NCBI GenBank assembly: GCA_949130485.1
Contig: OX422195.1
Location: 8,920,029 to 8,984,028, forward strand
DNA from: Agelas oroides
Taxonomy: Eukaryota > Porifera > Demospongiae > Agelasida > Agelasidae
Direction: 5' to 3'
Length of the DNA stretch: 64,000 bases
Of this stretch, positions 23,801-36,969 are shown one piece after another (position 1 is the stretch's first letter; each line of letters begins with the position of its first letter). Under the pieces are notes generated by a model. That model worked only from the letters and a program-made list of their open reading frames with translations, did not search any database and was not told the origin of the DNA. The translations under genes were made by a program, and so were the position numbers.

Positions 23801-26800
23801 TAGATGCTAGGAACCACTCTAAAACTGCAAAAAGACAAGGAGTGCTCACTTGAGAAGAAAGGTCTCGATTGTGCTGGTGCCGAGTAGCTTTGCAAACAGC
23901 AACACAGTCAACTGCCACTGGGATACATGATAGACCTCTAGTGCTGTGTGGGGAGGGAGGGGGAGGGAGGGGGAGGGAGGGGGGGAGGTGGAGGGATGTG
24001 GAGGGGGGGAGGGAGGGGAGGAAGGGGGAGGAATGTGGGCTCATACCCAGCAGTGAGAAAGAGCCTGTGCATGAAGCTAGACGAAGGAAGGGCTTGAGGA
24101 ACAGCAGCTACGGACTAAACAGCTCTACTCACCCATGTACACAAGCAAGTCCATGACTCCTTGTAGCTCTAGCGGCTCTGAAATACAAAGTACACCAGTA
24201 GACGGAGAAGACAATGGAACACACTACACACACTGTCCTACCTCCCAGTGAGACCTGTTTCAGCCAAGGCTTCGGTCTGTGTAGAAAGGACTCTGGCTCA
24301 TTTTGTGCTAATTCAGTTTGTCTGTATTCCATACCTGCTAGTCTCGGATTCAGACAGGTCCTCCTCCACATCCTACGAAAAACCAAACATTTTTGAAATT
24401 CAGGTACACCATGCACCCTCCTCATCTTCTAGCTACTGATAAGCTAGAAGACAGATATCGAGTTGTGTGTGTGTGTGTGTGCAGGGGGAAGATGAGGGAG
24501 CTAGCCTGGACACAAGGCTGGAGGAGAGGAGGGGGGGAGACAAAGGGCTATCTTGCCTGTAGATATCTCTCCACGGTCTCCTTGTTTGTCTCCACGGCAG
24601 CAGTCAGCTCGGCCACCGTCTGGGAACTGGGAAACAGACAGACATACAGTAAATATGTGTTGTAGCCTAATGCCGCCAGACTACTAGCTGAGAGTCTGGT
24701 GACGTGAGATGTCATACTTTGTTTGAGGGGTGGGGTACTTGACCATCTCCACCAGTGACTGCAGGAATTCTTCCATGTGCTGTCCTCTCTGGAGGGAGAG
24801 AGAGAAAGAAGACAATCCTCACCCACTTGGGTTAAGAGCACTCTGCCTTTTCTCTCACTCTGCAAATAACTAACTGTATGTATGTGATATGGAATACCAG
24901 CACTGACCTCTTTCTTCAGCCTGCTTGGCACCGACTTGATCATCTTGCCTGGTTGCCATAGAAACAATGAGCATGGGGTTTATTCATAGTAATGTAGTTT
25001 ATGATGGGGAAATCACAGTACATTATAGTGCGTGAGGTGAGTGGAAGGGGAGTCCCTATACAAGGAGGGAAAGTCCCTATGTTAGTGCATGAGAGGGGGG
25101 GGGGGGGGTCTGCCTACCTGCCTTGTCGCTGACAGAGTCTGGGATGAAGAGGGTGGGGTCTGAGGAGTCGGTGAGAAAACTGGTCACCAGTTGGCTGCTC
25201 TGCACACCAGGAAGAGATATCAGTGCCTGTGTGTGTGGAGGGGAGATGTGAGAGTGTGAGGTGTGAGGGTGTGAGGGCTGTGAGGCATACCTGGAGGTAC
25301 TGCTCTAGTTCTTTCTGCCTGTTCTCTACGAAGGCTGGGTCCATGTTCCTCAGAGGTCTCTTGGAAGGCAGATGCACTCCTATGTCACCTGGGAGAGATT
25401 GAGGGGTGCAGGAATGGAGAGAGGGAGGGAGGGAGAGAGGGAGGGAGGAGGTGAGGGAGGAGGTGAGGGAGGAAGAGGTGAGGGTGGAGGAGGTGAGGGA
25501 GGAGGAGGTGAATGAGGAGGAGGTGAAGGAGGAGGTGAAGGAGGAGGAGGTGAGGGAGGAGGTTACGGTGGAGGAGGTGAGGGAGGAGGAGGTGAAGGAG
25601 GAGGTGGTGAGGGAGGAGGTTACGGTGGAGGAGGTGAGGGAGGAGGAGGTGAAGGAGGAGGTGGTGAGGGAGGAGGTTACAGTGGAGGAGGTGAGGGAGG
25701 AGGAGGTGAAGGAGGAGGTGGTGAAGGAGGAGGAGGAGGTCAAGGTGGAGGAGGTGAGGGAGGAGGAGGTGAAGGAGGAGGAGGTAAAGGAGGAAGAGGT
25801 GAGGGAGGAGGTTAAGGTGGAGGAGGTGAGGGTGGAGGAGGTGAGGGAGGAGGAGGTGAAGGAGGAGGTGGTAAGGAGGTGGTGAGGGAGGAGGAGGGGG
25901 AGGAGGGTACTCCTGCATACCGTAGAACTGCCTCAGTTTCATGTCCAGTCCAACAAATTCTTTGAACCTCCTGAGAGCAATCACGAACACAGTGGTGTTG
26001 ACACAGCCATTGTACACCAACAAACTGACACAATGAAACTACCTTTTGACCATTTCCACAGGCATCTTACTATCTACACAGAGAAGGAGATAACATAAAC
26101 ATCAAACGCTTTGAGGTGTAAAGTGGACCCCTCTCCGATATTCCCCTCCCCGGCTAGCTGTGAATGCCCCTCCTACGTTCATGCCCTGCTGTAAGCCAAG
26201 CCCTTATGTTATCGATAAAGCTCTTTTTGAACATCTTGGAGTGTGGGTGTAAAAAATAGCAAATTAAGTGTTTGGTGTTATGAAGTGGAAAAAAAGAATG
26301 AAAAGCCGGCAGACAACAGGAATCAAGCCCAAGGTTCTTGGCTCAAACTAGCCTCGTACCCAGGCTTCTCATCAAGCAAAAAAAAAAAATGCTTTTGATG
26401 AGCGGCCTGGGAATGAGGCTAGGCTCAAGCTACAAATGCCACAAGGCGTTCAAAGGCTTTAGAATGTTCTTTTGAATAACTGTACCTTCCCCCTCTCTCC
26501 TAGTGAGTATGATGTAGAGGGTGTATGGTCGAATACCCTCTGTGCGCGTCTCCCAGTCCACAACCTGCACCTGGTATGGAGTGAGGACAGGAGAGGGTGT
26601 GGCAGTGGGCAGGGCTGACTCAGGGGCGGGGCTATCTTGGCTGGCTGCATCACCATCAGGAGTCTAACAGAAACAAGGAAGACATTAAGTTGTTGCATGA
26701 GGATGTTCCTCCAAAACCATCTCTCACCTCAGCAGTTGTCTCCTCCCCGACACTGTCCATGGTGGGAGCTGTGACAAGCTGCCGTGTCTTTGACCGCCAT

Positions 26801-29800
26801 CGCTCAAATTTTCGTCCTCCCTCCTTCCCACCCTCACTGTCTCCACTCTTCCCAATAAGCATGCTGTAGAACTGTATGTGGTATGTGTGTGTGTGTGTGT
26901 GTGTGAGTGGTGGATGGGTGAGTGTCATATGGTGCTATGAGTGGTGTGTGTGTAGGTGGGTAGGGAGAAGGGAGGATGGGCCACACCTCATGGCTTTGGT
27001 AGAACAGAGCTAGGTAGTTGTCCTCAAGCAACTGGTAAACTTCCGAGAGCACTCTGGGGAAAGATACGGTTGTTGTGAGTTAGCCTCATGTCCAGGCCCT
27101 ACCCTCTCACAGTGTGCCAAATTGAATTTCTTATGCTAGCACACACACACTTAGTCTAGCCTCGTTCCCAGGCTCTCCCTCCTTAGCGGGGAGAGCCTGG
27201 GAATGAGGCTACACATGAGACTAGTTATGGGTATGAGACTACTGTTATGAGCAGAGTAAAGTGGTGATGTTCTGACATTCACCTGCTGATGATCAGCTCA
27301 TGATACAACCGTCCACACTTCTCAACTGCACTCAGGTCGGAGGTCAACACTGCACATGGACAAGAGCAAGAAATTAAACCAATGCCATGTAGGGGCTGTG
27401 TGTGTGTGGGGGGGGGGAGGGGGGGGGGGGGGCACCTTCAGCCAGCTGTGCACTCAGTCCAGGGTGTAATGGTATGTAGCTACGGACCGAGGGGTTGAGG
27501 AAGGAACGCTGTAACGTGGTGACCTACAGGGGGCGTGTCAGTTAGAGTATGTCTCAATAGATCATTGGGTCATAAATGTCACCCAACGGCGAGTTTACCT
27601 GTGTGATAACAGCCTGGGCCTGTGTCTCTGATGGGCGTTGCAACTTTGCTTCCACCTCAGCTGCAAGGGAAGCTCCACTGAATGAAGTTTGCATAAAGGG
27701 AATGAGTTTGGCTCACAGAGGGTAAGGTGGGCTTGTAGGACGTGGATCGCATCCAGTTTCTTCATGAACTGCATGAAGGTGTAGAGGTAGGTCTGGGAGG
27801 AGAGCAGTTTGTCCAGGGGAAGAGTGGTGGGGCGGGATGAGGGGGCGGGGCCACATCGTCCTACAAATGAGGCTAAAAGAGGGACCTGTCTAGCAAGGGG
27901 ACCATAGGTTGGCTTTAGTCGCTGGGTAGAGGAGGAAGAGGAGAGGAGGAAAAATCATGAAGAATCACACATCTACCTGTTGAAAGGCAGACCTAATCAA
28001 ACCTAGATTTTACATAGCCTCGTTCCCAGACCCTCCCCGGCTCCCTGGGGAAGGCCTGGGAACGAGGCTAGATGTTTATATTGTCATCTAATGTGCAGGC
28101 ATTACCAATTTAAGGTCAAAACAGAGAACAATCTTTCTGTTCACACCAACTAAAAGTGACCACAGTGAACGTTAGGCTACGCTGGGGTTGGGGTGACTGG
28201 GAGATTGTGTACAACTGGAGGTCCCAGAAAGATGCACGTACCCCTTACCCCTTGCTACTGTAATTTATAGATGATCTGATACACGTACTCACAGAGTTTG
28301 GGTCACATATCAGTGCCAAGAGTTTGTTGATGAAGTCCTGCAGCACAGAGATGGACAGGGAGTAGTTTACCTCAACACAGGGTTAGCGTCACTTCCAGGT
28401 CCTTGTCCAGTTTCCTGTTCCATACTACAAGCAACAGGAAGCTAGACAAGGAGGCTACATGGTGTGTTGTACGATCTAGCAGGGTATAATGTAGCCTCGT
28501 ACCCAGGCCTCGTATCCAGGCCCCGCCCACAAAAAGCCTGGGTACAAGGCTAGGTATAATGCACAAGAGCAGCTTACTGGTTTTGCAGCAAAGTTCATTG
28601 CTGGTACAAATATCTTTGACGCAAATAGCTCCACAATGAATGATTTCATGACACTGATGGTGAGAGGGTGAGTGGAAGAGAAGGAGGGAGAGAAGGAGAG
28701 AGGGAAGGAGGGAGGGTGGAGGCAGGAACGGAGGAAGGGGAAAGAGAGGGGAGGACAGAAGAAGGGAGGAGGGAGGGGAAAGAGAGGGGAGGACAGAGGA
28801 AAGGAGGAGGGGGGGATGGAGAAAAAGAGAGGATGGGGGTAGGAGCGCCTGGAGTGTATACTGAGGGTTGTCACTCACTGTGACTGAAGTGTCCTCTCTG
28901 GGAGGAGGTGGGGGAGCACAGCGAGGGTGAGCTGGCGGAAGTAGTGCAGGTTTGCTGTCTTCCCTCTCATGGCCAAGTGGGTGTGGCTGCCATACTCTTG
29001 GAACACAGCCTCCTCAATAGTTTCCACACTCGCACTCCGGGGTACTGGGTGGAGGGGACGCAAACAAGATGGTTGGAGTGCAAAGAATTCCAACGTCTTG
29101 TGATAGTCTTACAATTTCTCCTGGCCAGCAGGTACAAGTGCACGTGTGCAGCAGCTGCCTTGAGCATTTTGTCTGTGATGAGTGCCGGAATGTCCACCTG
29201 AGAGGGAGGGAGGAGAGAAAGAAGAGGGGATGGAGGAGATGGAGGGGAGGGAGGAGGAGGGGAGGGAGGAGAGGAGGGGATGGAGGAGAGGAGGGGAGGG
29301 AAGAGAGGAGGGGAGAGAGGAGAGGAGGGGAGGGAAGAGAGGAGGGGAGAGAGGAGAGGAAGGGAAGGAGGAGAGGAGGGAAGGAAGAGAGGAGGGGAAG
29401 GAGGAGAGGGAGGGGAGGAGGAGGAGGGGAGGGAGGAGAGGAGGGGATGGAGGAGAGGAGGGGAGGGAAGAGAGGAGGGGAGAGAGGAGAGGAAGGGAAG
29501 GAGGAGAGGAGGGAAGGAAGAGAGGAGGGAAAGGAGGAGAGGAGGGGAAGGAGGAGAGGAGGGGAAGGAGGAGAGGAGGGGAAGGAGGAGAGGAGGGGAA
29601 GGAGGAGAGGAGGGGAAGGAGGAGAGGAGGGGAAGGAGGAGAGGAGGGGAAGGAGGAGAGGAGGGGAAGGAGGAGAGGAGGGAAACAAGCATGCAGACTT
29701 GAAAGACAGTGAACTAGTCCACCGTCTCTCATCTTGTCACCTTTCTTGCTCTTTGGAGGAAAGCTGCAGCCGTGTGTCTAATGATAACACGAATTTCATC

Positions 29801-30722
29801 CTCAAATGACTCGTCTGGTGCCAGGTTTCTGTACAACACACAGCAGAACATTGGAACGAGAGATGGGAATCGGGTTCTGTGACATGAGGAGCCAGACTTC
29901 TGCATATACAACATACACACTCCATGTGGTCAGCCTACATGCTGTGCTGGACACGCAAACCTCATACCAAGGACACATTCGCTCATGCAGTACCACACTA
30001 TAATGTACCTGTGCCATGAATACACAAATCTCTGCAGCACAATCTCAAGAAACTGAAGATAGAAGAAGTGGATAAATGCTGTAGAATATGTAGAATACTC
30101 AGTGACGGTGACAGACAGACTGACACGCACCCACCTCAGAGATTGCACCGTCCACAGTTTCTGCAACAGTGAAACCATCCCATGGCTGCACAAAGAGAGA
30201 GAGAGATGGAGGGAGGGAGGGAGGAAGGAGTGAGAGGATGGGAGGGAGAGGAGGGAGGGAGAGGAGGGAGGGAGGGAGGGAGGGAGGGAGGGAGAGGAGG
30301 GAGGGAGGGAGGGAGGGAGGGAGGGAGAGGAGAGGAGGGGAGGAGAGAAGACGTATATGGTCGAGCCCAATAGACCACTCACCTGGAGAGTCTCCTTTCT
30401 GTCAGTGTTGTTGTGTCTCCTGCAACCCTTCTTACCACACACCGCACACTGCACAAGTGGCTCCCACCTCACAGGTCGCTGTAGACACACACACACATCA
30501 CGGGAGACATTACTATACAGTAAGCCACTCATTTGTGTGTGAAGTCACCAGTTGATATCACTCCATTCCAATATGTCAGGACTTCCGTCTCTCTTGGTCC
30601 TCACCTTTTGTCTTGGGATCTTCAGATGTAGCAGAATGTTGGGAAGCTTCGAGATGAGTCTGTTTTAAGGCATAAGCAATCAATCAATCAATCAATCGAT
30701 CAATCAATCAATCGATCAATCG

Positions 30723-30815
<93 letters not shown>

Positions 30816-31306
30816 CTGATCAATCAGCAAGCAGCTATCTCCCTACCATGGTTGGTGTTCTATGCACTCACCTAAACAGGACATGTGCAGTGACAGCACC
30901 AACTCCCCAGCACCACACAAACAGCACAACAAGAGGGTAGCTGGTGTCGTGTATGTTAGAAATAACCAGTTTCTGAACTGCAGGTAAACATTCTCAGGCC
31001 TCCACCCAGCTGCACTGGGAAGCTGGGCAGGGCCTGGCAACAAGGCTACCCACCCAGAGTAGCAATGATCACAAACACTACTAATGCATCAACAGCCTGA
31101 ATGCGTGGTGGATACCTGTAGTCTACAGTCTCGCGAAGCCCGGGCCCTCGGTGAAGCCAGAGTCTCTCACAGAATCTGGCTTCGCGAGACTAGTAGGCTA
31201 CTGTCCCTTACCTGCTCAGTTGGAAGGAAAGAAAGACGAGAACGACTGCGCCCCAGAAGAACGGCCTCTCCAGCCTCTGCAAAACAAGCCGGCTGCTCTC
31301 CTCCAT
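20873..31306 (-). CDS. SNX14: Sorting nexin 14 (SNX14)
   Basis: ER-anchored sorting nexin linked to lipid and endolysosomal homeostasis. Exons: 31306-31212, 31115-31054, 30977-30872, 30659-30605, 30478-30383, 30185-30135, 30052-30009, 29828-29741, 29197-29113, 29044-28879, 28653-28578, 28370-28293, 27921-27717, 27660-27599, 27523-27436, 27349-27283, 27053-26987, 26871-26728, 26663-26486, 26073-26043, 25970-25921, 25388-25291, 25226-25118, 24948-24908, 24788-24718, 24626-24557, 24372-24335, 24276-24242, 24177-24133, 23943-23850, 23611-23541, 21922-21892, 21330-21174, 20968-20873; 949 codons. In order: N-terminal helices, the SNX14 motif CAVCGKKGCRRH, PXA (DIPALITDKMLKAA), RGS (exons 13-18), PX (LPSKRPLRNMD), MIKSVPSRLKKE, and Nexin_C ending LLDIIVLELFPEL. 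Exon 26 needs a GC donor (CAG then GCAAGA). Exon 12 has a weak acceptor after a CTAAC branch-like site. All phases agree. Confidence 0.95.
22164..22212. repeat. Short hairpin element (TAGTCTC...GAGACTA)
   Basis: Near-perfect inverted repeat of about 20 bases per arm (tagtctcattcccaggct / agtctgggaacgagacta), in SNX14 intron 31, next to the large minisatellite. Member of the dispersed hairpin family. Confidence 0.75.
22375..23505. repeat. 57-bp minisatellite, about 20 copies, in SNX14 intron 31
   Basis: Tandem units with the core ctgatttagcctcgtccctc, cgtacacatggagcctggga and gcgaggctac. Copies differ at few positions and by small indels. Each unit contains both arms of the dispersed hairpin family (tagcctcg and gcgaggcta), so the array looks like an amplified hairpin element. 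Truncated frames across it are not genes. Confidence 0.95.
25403..25910. repeat. GGAGGAGGTGA minisatellite in SNX14 intron 21
   Basis: About 500 bases of ggaggaggtgagg/gaagg units. On the coding strand it is a pyrimidine-rich tract between exon 21 and the acceptor of exon 22. It gives artefactual Val/Glu or Leu/His frames. Confidence 0.93.
26349..26422. repeat. Hairpin element
   Basis: Inverted repeat with ends tagcctcgtacccaggc and gcctgggaatgaggcta. The inner arms (ttctcatcaagca / tgcttttgatga) also pair around an A-rich loop. Confidence 0.85.
27157..27211. repeat. Hairpin element
   Basis: Arms tagcctcgttcccaggctctccc and its near-perfect reverse complement, with a loop of a few bases. 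It lies in SNX14 intron 16. Confidence 0.85.
28015..28070. repeat. Hairpin element
   Basis: Arms tagcctcgttcccaga and cctgggaacgaggcta around a short GC-rich centre. It lies in SNX14 intron 12. Confidence 0.85.
28492..28552. repeat. Hairpin element
   Basis: Arms tagcctcgtacccaggc and gcctgggtacaaggcta, in SNX14 intron 11, about 25 bases from exon 11. An extra partial arm (cctcgtatccaggc) lies inside. Confidence 0.8.
28664..28845. repeat. Purine tract minisatellite in SNX14 intron 10
   Basis: GGAGGGAG/GAAGGGGAAAGAG repeats immediately upstream (coding sense) of the exon 11 acceptor. On the coding strand they form an extended pyrimidine tract. Confidence 0.85.
29203..29690. repeat. GGAGAGGAGGGGAAG minisatellite in SNX14 intron 8
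   Basis: About 490 bases. The right half is a near-perfect 17-base repeat. On the coding strand it is a pyrimidine tract running up to the acceptor of exon 9 (start 29197). Confidence 0.93.
30676..30816. repeat. (CAAT)n microsatellite
   Basis: About 35 tetranucleotide units (caat with a few cgat variants) in SNX14 intron 3, ending about 15 bases upstream of exon 4 in coding sense. Confidence 0.95.
31127..31191. repeat. Hairpin element (AGTCTCGCGAAGCC type)
   Basis: Arms agtctcgcgaagcc and ggcttcgcgagact flank a second internal inverted pair (gaagccagagtctc / agaatctggcttc). It sits in SNX14 intron 1, about 12 bases from exon 2. Second hairpin family of the window. Confidence 0.8.
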
Positions 31307-31452
31307 TGTGTTGTTGACATTATCCGCTGTGGGGGCGTGGTATATAACAAGCCCCGCCCTCCAAACAGCAGTGCAGCTCGCGGGTATAAAATCGTGCCGC
31401 CAATCACTAGAGCAGTAGTAAATAACAATACGGGTTGACGGTTGTGCACGAC
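31307..31452. promoter_or_regulatory. 146-bp bidirectional promoter, SNX14 / tetraspan gene
   Basis: The two start codons face away from each other across only 146 bases. A TATA-like tataaaa lies at 31385-31391, about 62 bases before the plus-strand ATG. The TATA-like site is seen; shared control is an inference. Confidence 0.55.
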
Positions 31453-33697
<2,245 letters not shown>

Positions 33698-34066
33698 CAT
33701 TGACTCCACATTGTCAACTGTCGTATCTAGGCAACCACTATCCTGTCCCCATCAAATGACCACAGTGGACCCAAATCTCATTAATAGTATAAATTATATC
33801 ACATTAATATTACATTATTTATTAATATGATGTATGTTTCACATTACATGCAAATGACTAGACAATTGCATGACACTTATTCACCCTGTAAGATGCATGA
33901 TGGGTCAAGGTGCATGGTGGTCAAAGACCTAGTTCAATATGAAATTTAATCCCAGAACAAGACCCACATGGCCACACATCAACTGCATGTGCAGAGCTGG
34001 GTGCTGGTATGTCAGATGAGCATGACATGGCCAAGTGTTTGTCAAAGCTGAACTTTGTAGCAGCTC
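33698..34066. other. Convergent 3' intergenic region
   Basis: 369 bases between two stop codons facing each other. AT-rich (taatattacattatttattaatatgatg) at 33800-33835, probably the 3' UTR and polyadenylation area. No exact AATAAA was seen. Confidence 0.45.
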
Positions 34067-35425
34067 CTACAGCTTCCTTTTCTTGTGCGCCATCCTTATG
34101 GCGTCCCTGTGCTGTTTCCTGGCACTCTGCTTCATGGCCACCCTCCTGTTCCCCCATCCTCTCTCCAACTCCCCCAGAGAGACAGTCCTATAGAATGTGT
34201 TCTCATTCAGCCGATTTGCTAGCTTCTCATTGTTTGAGTGGAAAAAGAACAAGTTGTGAGGCTTCGAAACAATCTTGCTCTTGTTTTCAGTAGTCTCACT
34301 AGTCAGACCTGCATCTGCAGAGACTGGCGAAGGAGTGCTGGCTAGTGAGTCTTCAGGTTGGACTTCAGTGCGTTTCAAACTCTTCAGCTTCTTCTTCCCG
34401 CTAGTATCAAGGTCTCTGTGTTTACTAACACACAGCTGTTGTTCACAGTCCGACTGCTGCCTGCTACTATCTTCACCAAGAAAGCTAAACCCTTGTCCAC
34501 TGAACATATTCTTCAGATCTCCACTCACAGAAAAGTACCTCTCCCCAGAGACCACTGGGGCGCTAATGTCCTCCTTCTGCTCCTCCTCCTCCTCCTCACC
34601 ATCATCCATACTCTCCCTCTCACTGTGTGAGGATTGTTGTCCAGCCGTACTGGGCTGCTCTAACTCGGCACAGTTGCTAGACTCTGGGTCATAGCGGGCT
34701 GGGAAGATGGCAGATGGGACATTACCCGCTCTTTCGTGTGATGAACTACTCCACCTCATGCTGGATGTAGACCCCAAGATCGAGTCAATGATGGAAAGTG
34801 CTTTGGACTTCTCTTGTTGAAGTTGCTCAGCCAACTCATCATGTATATCCGCCCCATTCTCCTCCTCCTCCTCTTCCTCCTCCTCCCCACTCTCCACAAA
34901 CCTCTCGTCCAGCCGGAACCTGCTGTCCACACCAATCCTCTGTTGAAGCTTGAACAGTTTCTCTCCTGTCTTTCCCTCAAACTGTCTCCTCACAGCAAAC
35001 AGCTCAGGGTCATCCAAATCTTCACTATCATCACTGTCAAAAAGAACCCTACGCATGGGTCCTTCTCTCCCCCTATGATCACCAGCTCCTCCCACACTCG
35101 GAGTAGAGACATGATCTGAACTAGGCTCCTCCTTGGAAGCCTCCTCATCAGAGCTACTGAACACAATATGCTGAGCAGCACTAGGTCCATGCAAGTGGAT
35201 GTAAAGATTAGGCCTACCCACTCTCTCCTCCCGTTTTTGAATTGCTTCAAGCCTTCTGATATTTGATTGTTCCCTTTTCATCTGCACTGAATCGACTTGA
35301 GCTGCTTCCAACCCTGTATCGACTCGCTGATCATGTTCAGGCTTGGAGTTCCCTCGCTCTCGGCTCACTCCTTTTCTCTGATCATTAGAAGAGGTCGCAG
35401 CTTTCTTGAGCTTCTTCCGCGACAT
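34067..35425 (-). CDS. NOL8: NOL8-like nucleolar protein, single exon, no RRM
   Basis: An intronless frame of 452 residues from the ATG at 35425 (MSRKKLKK). The track continues upstream without another ATG, so this start is preferred. The N-terminus is basic and coiled-coil-like (MKREQSNIRRLEAIQKREER). Acidic Ser/Asp/Glu runs (FSSSDEEASKEE, EEEEEEEEN) alternate with the motif FEGKTGEKLFKLQQRIG followed by DSRFRLDERFVES. The end is basic (AMKQSARKQHRDAIRMAHKKRKL). This order matches the C-terminal part of vertebrate NOL8, a nucleolar protein used in ribosome biogenesis. The N-terminal RRM and middle of NOL8 (about 1,160 residues in human) are absent, and no RRM exon lies between this ATG and the neighbouring gene. 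Nuclear location is inferred from the basic tail. Confidence 0.78.
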   Translation of the reverse strand: MSRKKLKKAATSSNDQRKGVSRERGNSKPEHDQRVDTGLEAAQVDSVQMKREQSNIRRLEAIQKREERVGRPNLYIHLHGPSAAQHIVFSSSDEEASKEEPSSDHVSTPSVGGAGDHRGREGPMRRVLFDSDDSEDLDDPELFAVRRQFEGKTGEKLFKLQQRIGVDSRFRLDERFVESGEEEEEEEEENGADIHDELAEQLQQEKSKALSIIDSILGSTSSMRWSSSSHERAGNVPSAIFPARYDPESSNCAELEQPSTAGQQSSHSERESMDDGEEEEEEQKEDISAPVVSGERYFSVSGDLKNMFSGQGFSFLGEDSSRQQSDCEQQLCVSKHRDLDTSGKKKLKSLKRTEVQPEDSLASTPSPVSADAGLTSETTENKSKIVSKPHNLFFFHSNNEKLANRLNENTFYRTVSLGELERGWGNRRVAMKQSARKQHRDAIRMAHKKRKL

Positions 35426-35581
35426 TATTGTTTTCAATGTTTCAAGCTACACGTGTACGTACGTGTAGCGAGTAAATAGAAAGCCCACTTCCGACCTTTT
35501 CTAATTATCCGTAGGAAATACCTTTCATTACATGAGATCACATGACGTGATCAACATTGCGTTGCCGGTGAAGTCAAAGAA
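35426..35581. promoter_or_regulatory. 156-bp bidirectional promoter, NOL8-like / Kunitz-type gene
   Basis: Start codons on opposite strands are 156 bases apart. A palindromic acgtgtacgtacgtgt lies at 35450-35466 and a cacatgacgtgatca (CRE-like tgacgt) near 35540-35554. Both are possible factor sites, seen only as motifs. Confidence 0.45.
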
Positions 35582-36969
35582 ATGGAGCTGGAGAAACGTT
35601 TGTGGATATGGTTTTTGCCTTTTCTTTCGACATTTCTTTACCAGAACGGATTAAAAGGTCTGTGAAGCAAATTTAACTTTAATTCGTGTAACCAGAAACT
35701 GTAGCTTGACTAGGTATATAACTCACACTGTTGTTGGTACTTTAGGTGTGAGTGCTGGTGGAAGTGAAGGTAGGTGTATCAAACCTCACTCTATAATAAG
35801 AAACATCCTGTTTTATGGCAGCTCTACTTCTCCTTGCCTTCCCAGCTGCCCAATGTCAGTGTCAATGTTCTGATGAAGAGACCAGCCAGTTGTCTGCTCT
35901 CAACCCATCAGCTACAAATCTCTTCTTCTACAACCAAGACAAAGGTGTCTGTGAGAGCCTTCCTTCAAACTGCAATCAGTATGCCAACTGCTCTTTTCGC
36001 ACACTTGAAGATTGTCAGACACAGTGTAAACCAGTAATACTTGGTGGGTGTCATAGCACACGGCAAGGCTGCTGTAGTGATGGACAGACAGCAAAAACAG
36101 AGGATGGAAAGTGCCCAGACGGTATGTGAGGTCTCCAGTCTGTGAGCTATAGACCTTTAGTCGATATTGCAGTACATTTCTAACAGGCACAACTTAGTAA
36201 ACTGGGATAGCATCAAAAAAGCTATGAATAATTGCTGTGTAAAATATCGTTGCTGCACATAATGCTTTCTCTCACCCTCCTCCCTCCTCTACACACCCTC
36301 ACAGATGCTCGTGCTCCTGACACACCCTCTAACTCTCCTGTCCGCTGGGACTTGATAGCCGCTGGTATCTGTGGTACAGTACTACTGCTGGCAGTGGTTG
36401 CACTGGTTGGCATAGCAACCTACGCTTATAGACACAAACAAAAGCGAAGACAGAGAAGGTGTGTGCTTTCTAATGGTTTGTGTGAGTTGACTGACAGGCC
36501 TCGGAGTGTAACGATCATATAACCTCAGGAATACGCTTATCGCCATCAAGGATTAATTCCTTATGTCACTGACTATAGCAGGGTTTTTTTGTTTGCATAC
36601 TCAGATAGAACCCATCACCATGTTCAAAAGATGGTTACCATTCATATGTATGACCGGGCTTGGAAATGCAAACACTGGAATGACTAACTCTATTATGTGC
36701 TCCTAAAAACCACCAAGTCATGATAGGTTTATCAAGTATTGTGCTTACTAGAGGCCATGTGGGAGGTAGCCTCGTACCCGGACCATTCATAAGAGAAATG
36801 CCTAGGTATGAGCCCTTGCAATGTCTCCCCTTCCCTCTCCTCCCGCAGATATATTCAGGACGTACTACAGCTGTACAATGACACAAGTGAAGATAGCTAC
36901 AGCGATGGCAGCGTTGACGACAATCCCGAGAGCAATAACCTGTTTGACCGGCTATCACGTCCCATTTAA
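35582..36969 (+). CDS. Type I membrane protein with Kunitz-like and papilin-cassette-like domains
   Basis: Exons 35582-35657, 35746-35769, 35846-36121, 36305-36458 and 36849-36969 join in frame to 216 residues. The signal peptide (LWIWFLPFLSTFLYQNG) leads to a 24-base exon encoding a Gly/Ser linker. A short Cys cluster (CQCQCSD) precedes a Kunitz-like half (LFFYNQDKGVCESL ... FRTLEDCQTQC). Next comes a six-Cys module GCHSTRQGCCSDGQT like the papilin/lacunin cassette. A Pro/Ser linker leads to one helix (LIAAGICGTVLLLAVVALVG), a basic stop-transfer stretch (YRHKQKRRQRR), and an acidic tail with tyrosines (YIQDVLQLYNDTSEDSY). The first Kunitz disulfide half and P1 loop are not recognisable, so inhibitor activity is doubtful. 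Reading on past 36458 would give a shorter alternative tail ending at 36522. I do not know this combination from a named gene. Confidence 0.82.

Noticed and set aside
25114..25885. Ser/Thr-, Leu/His- and Val/Glu-repeat frames
   Set aside because: Different readings of the GGAGGAGGTGA minisatellite in SNX14 intron 21.
28967..29809. Five overlapping frames of 140-246 codons
   Set aside because: Purine minisatellite in SNX14 intron 8; low-complexity Pro/Ser/Leu or Glu/Arg/Gly only.
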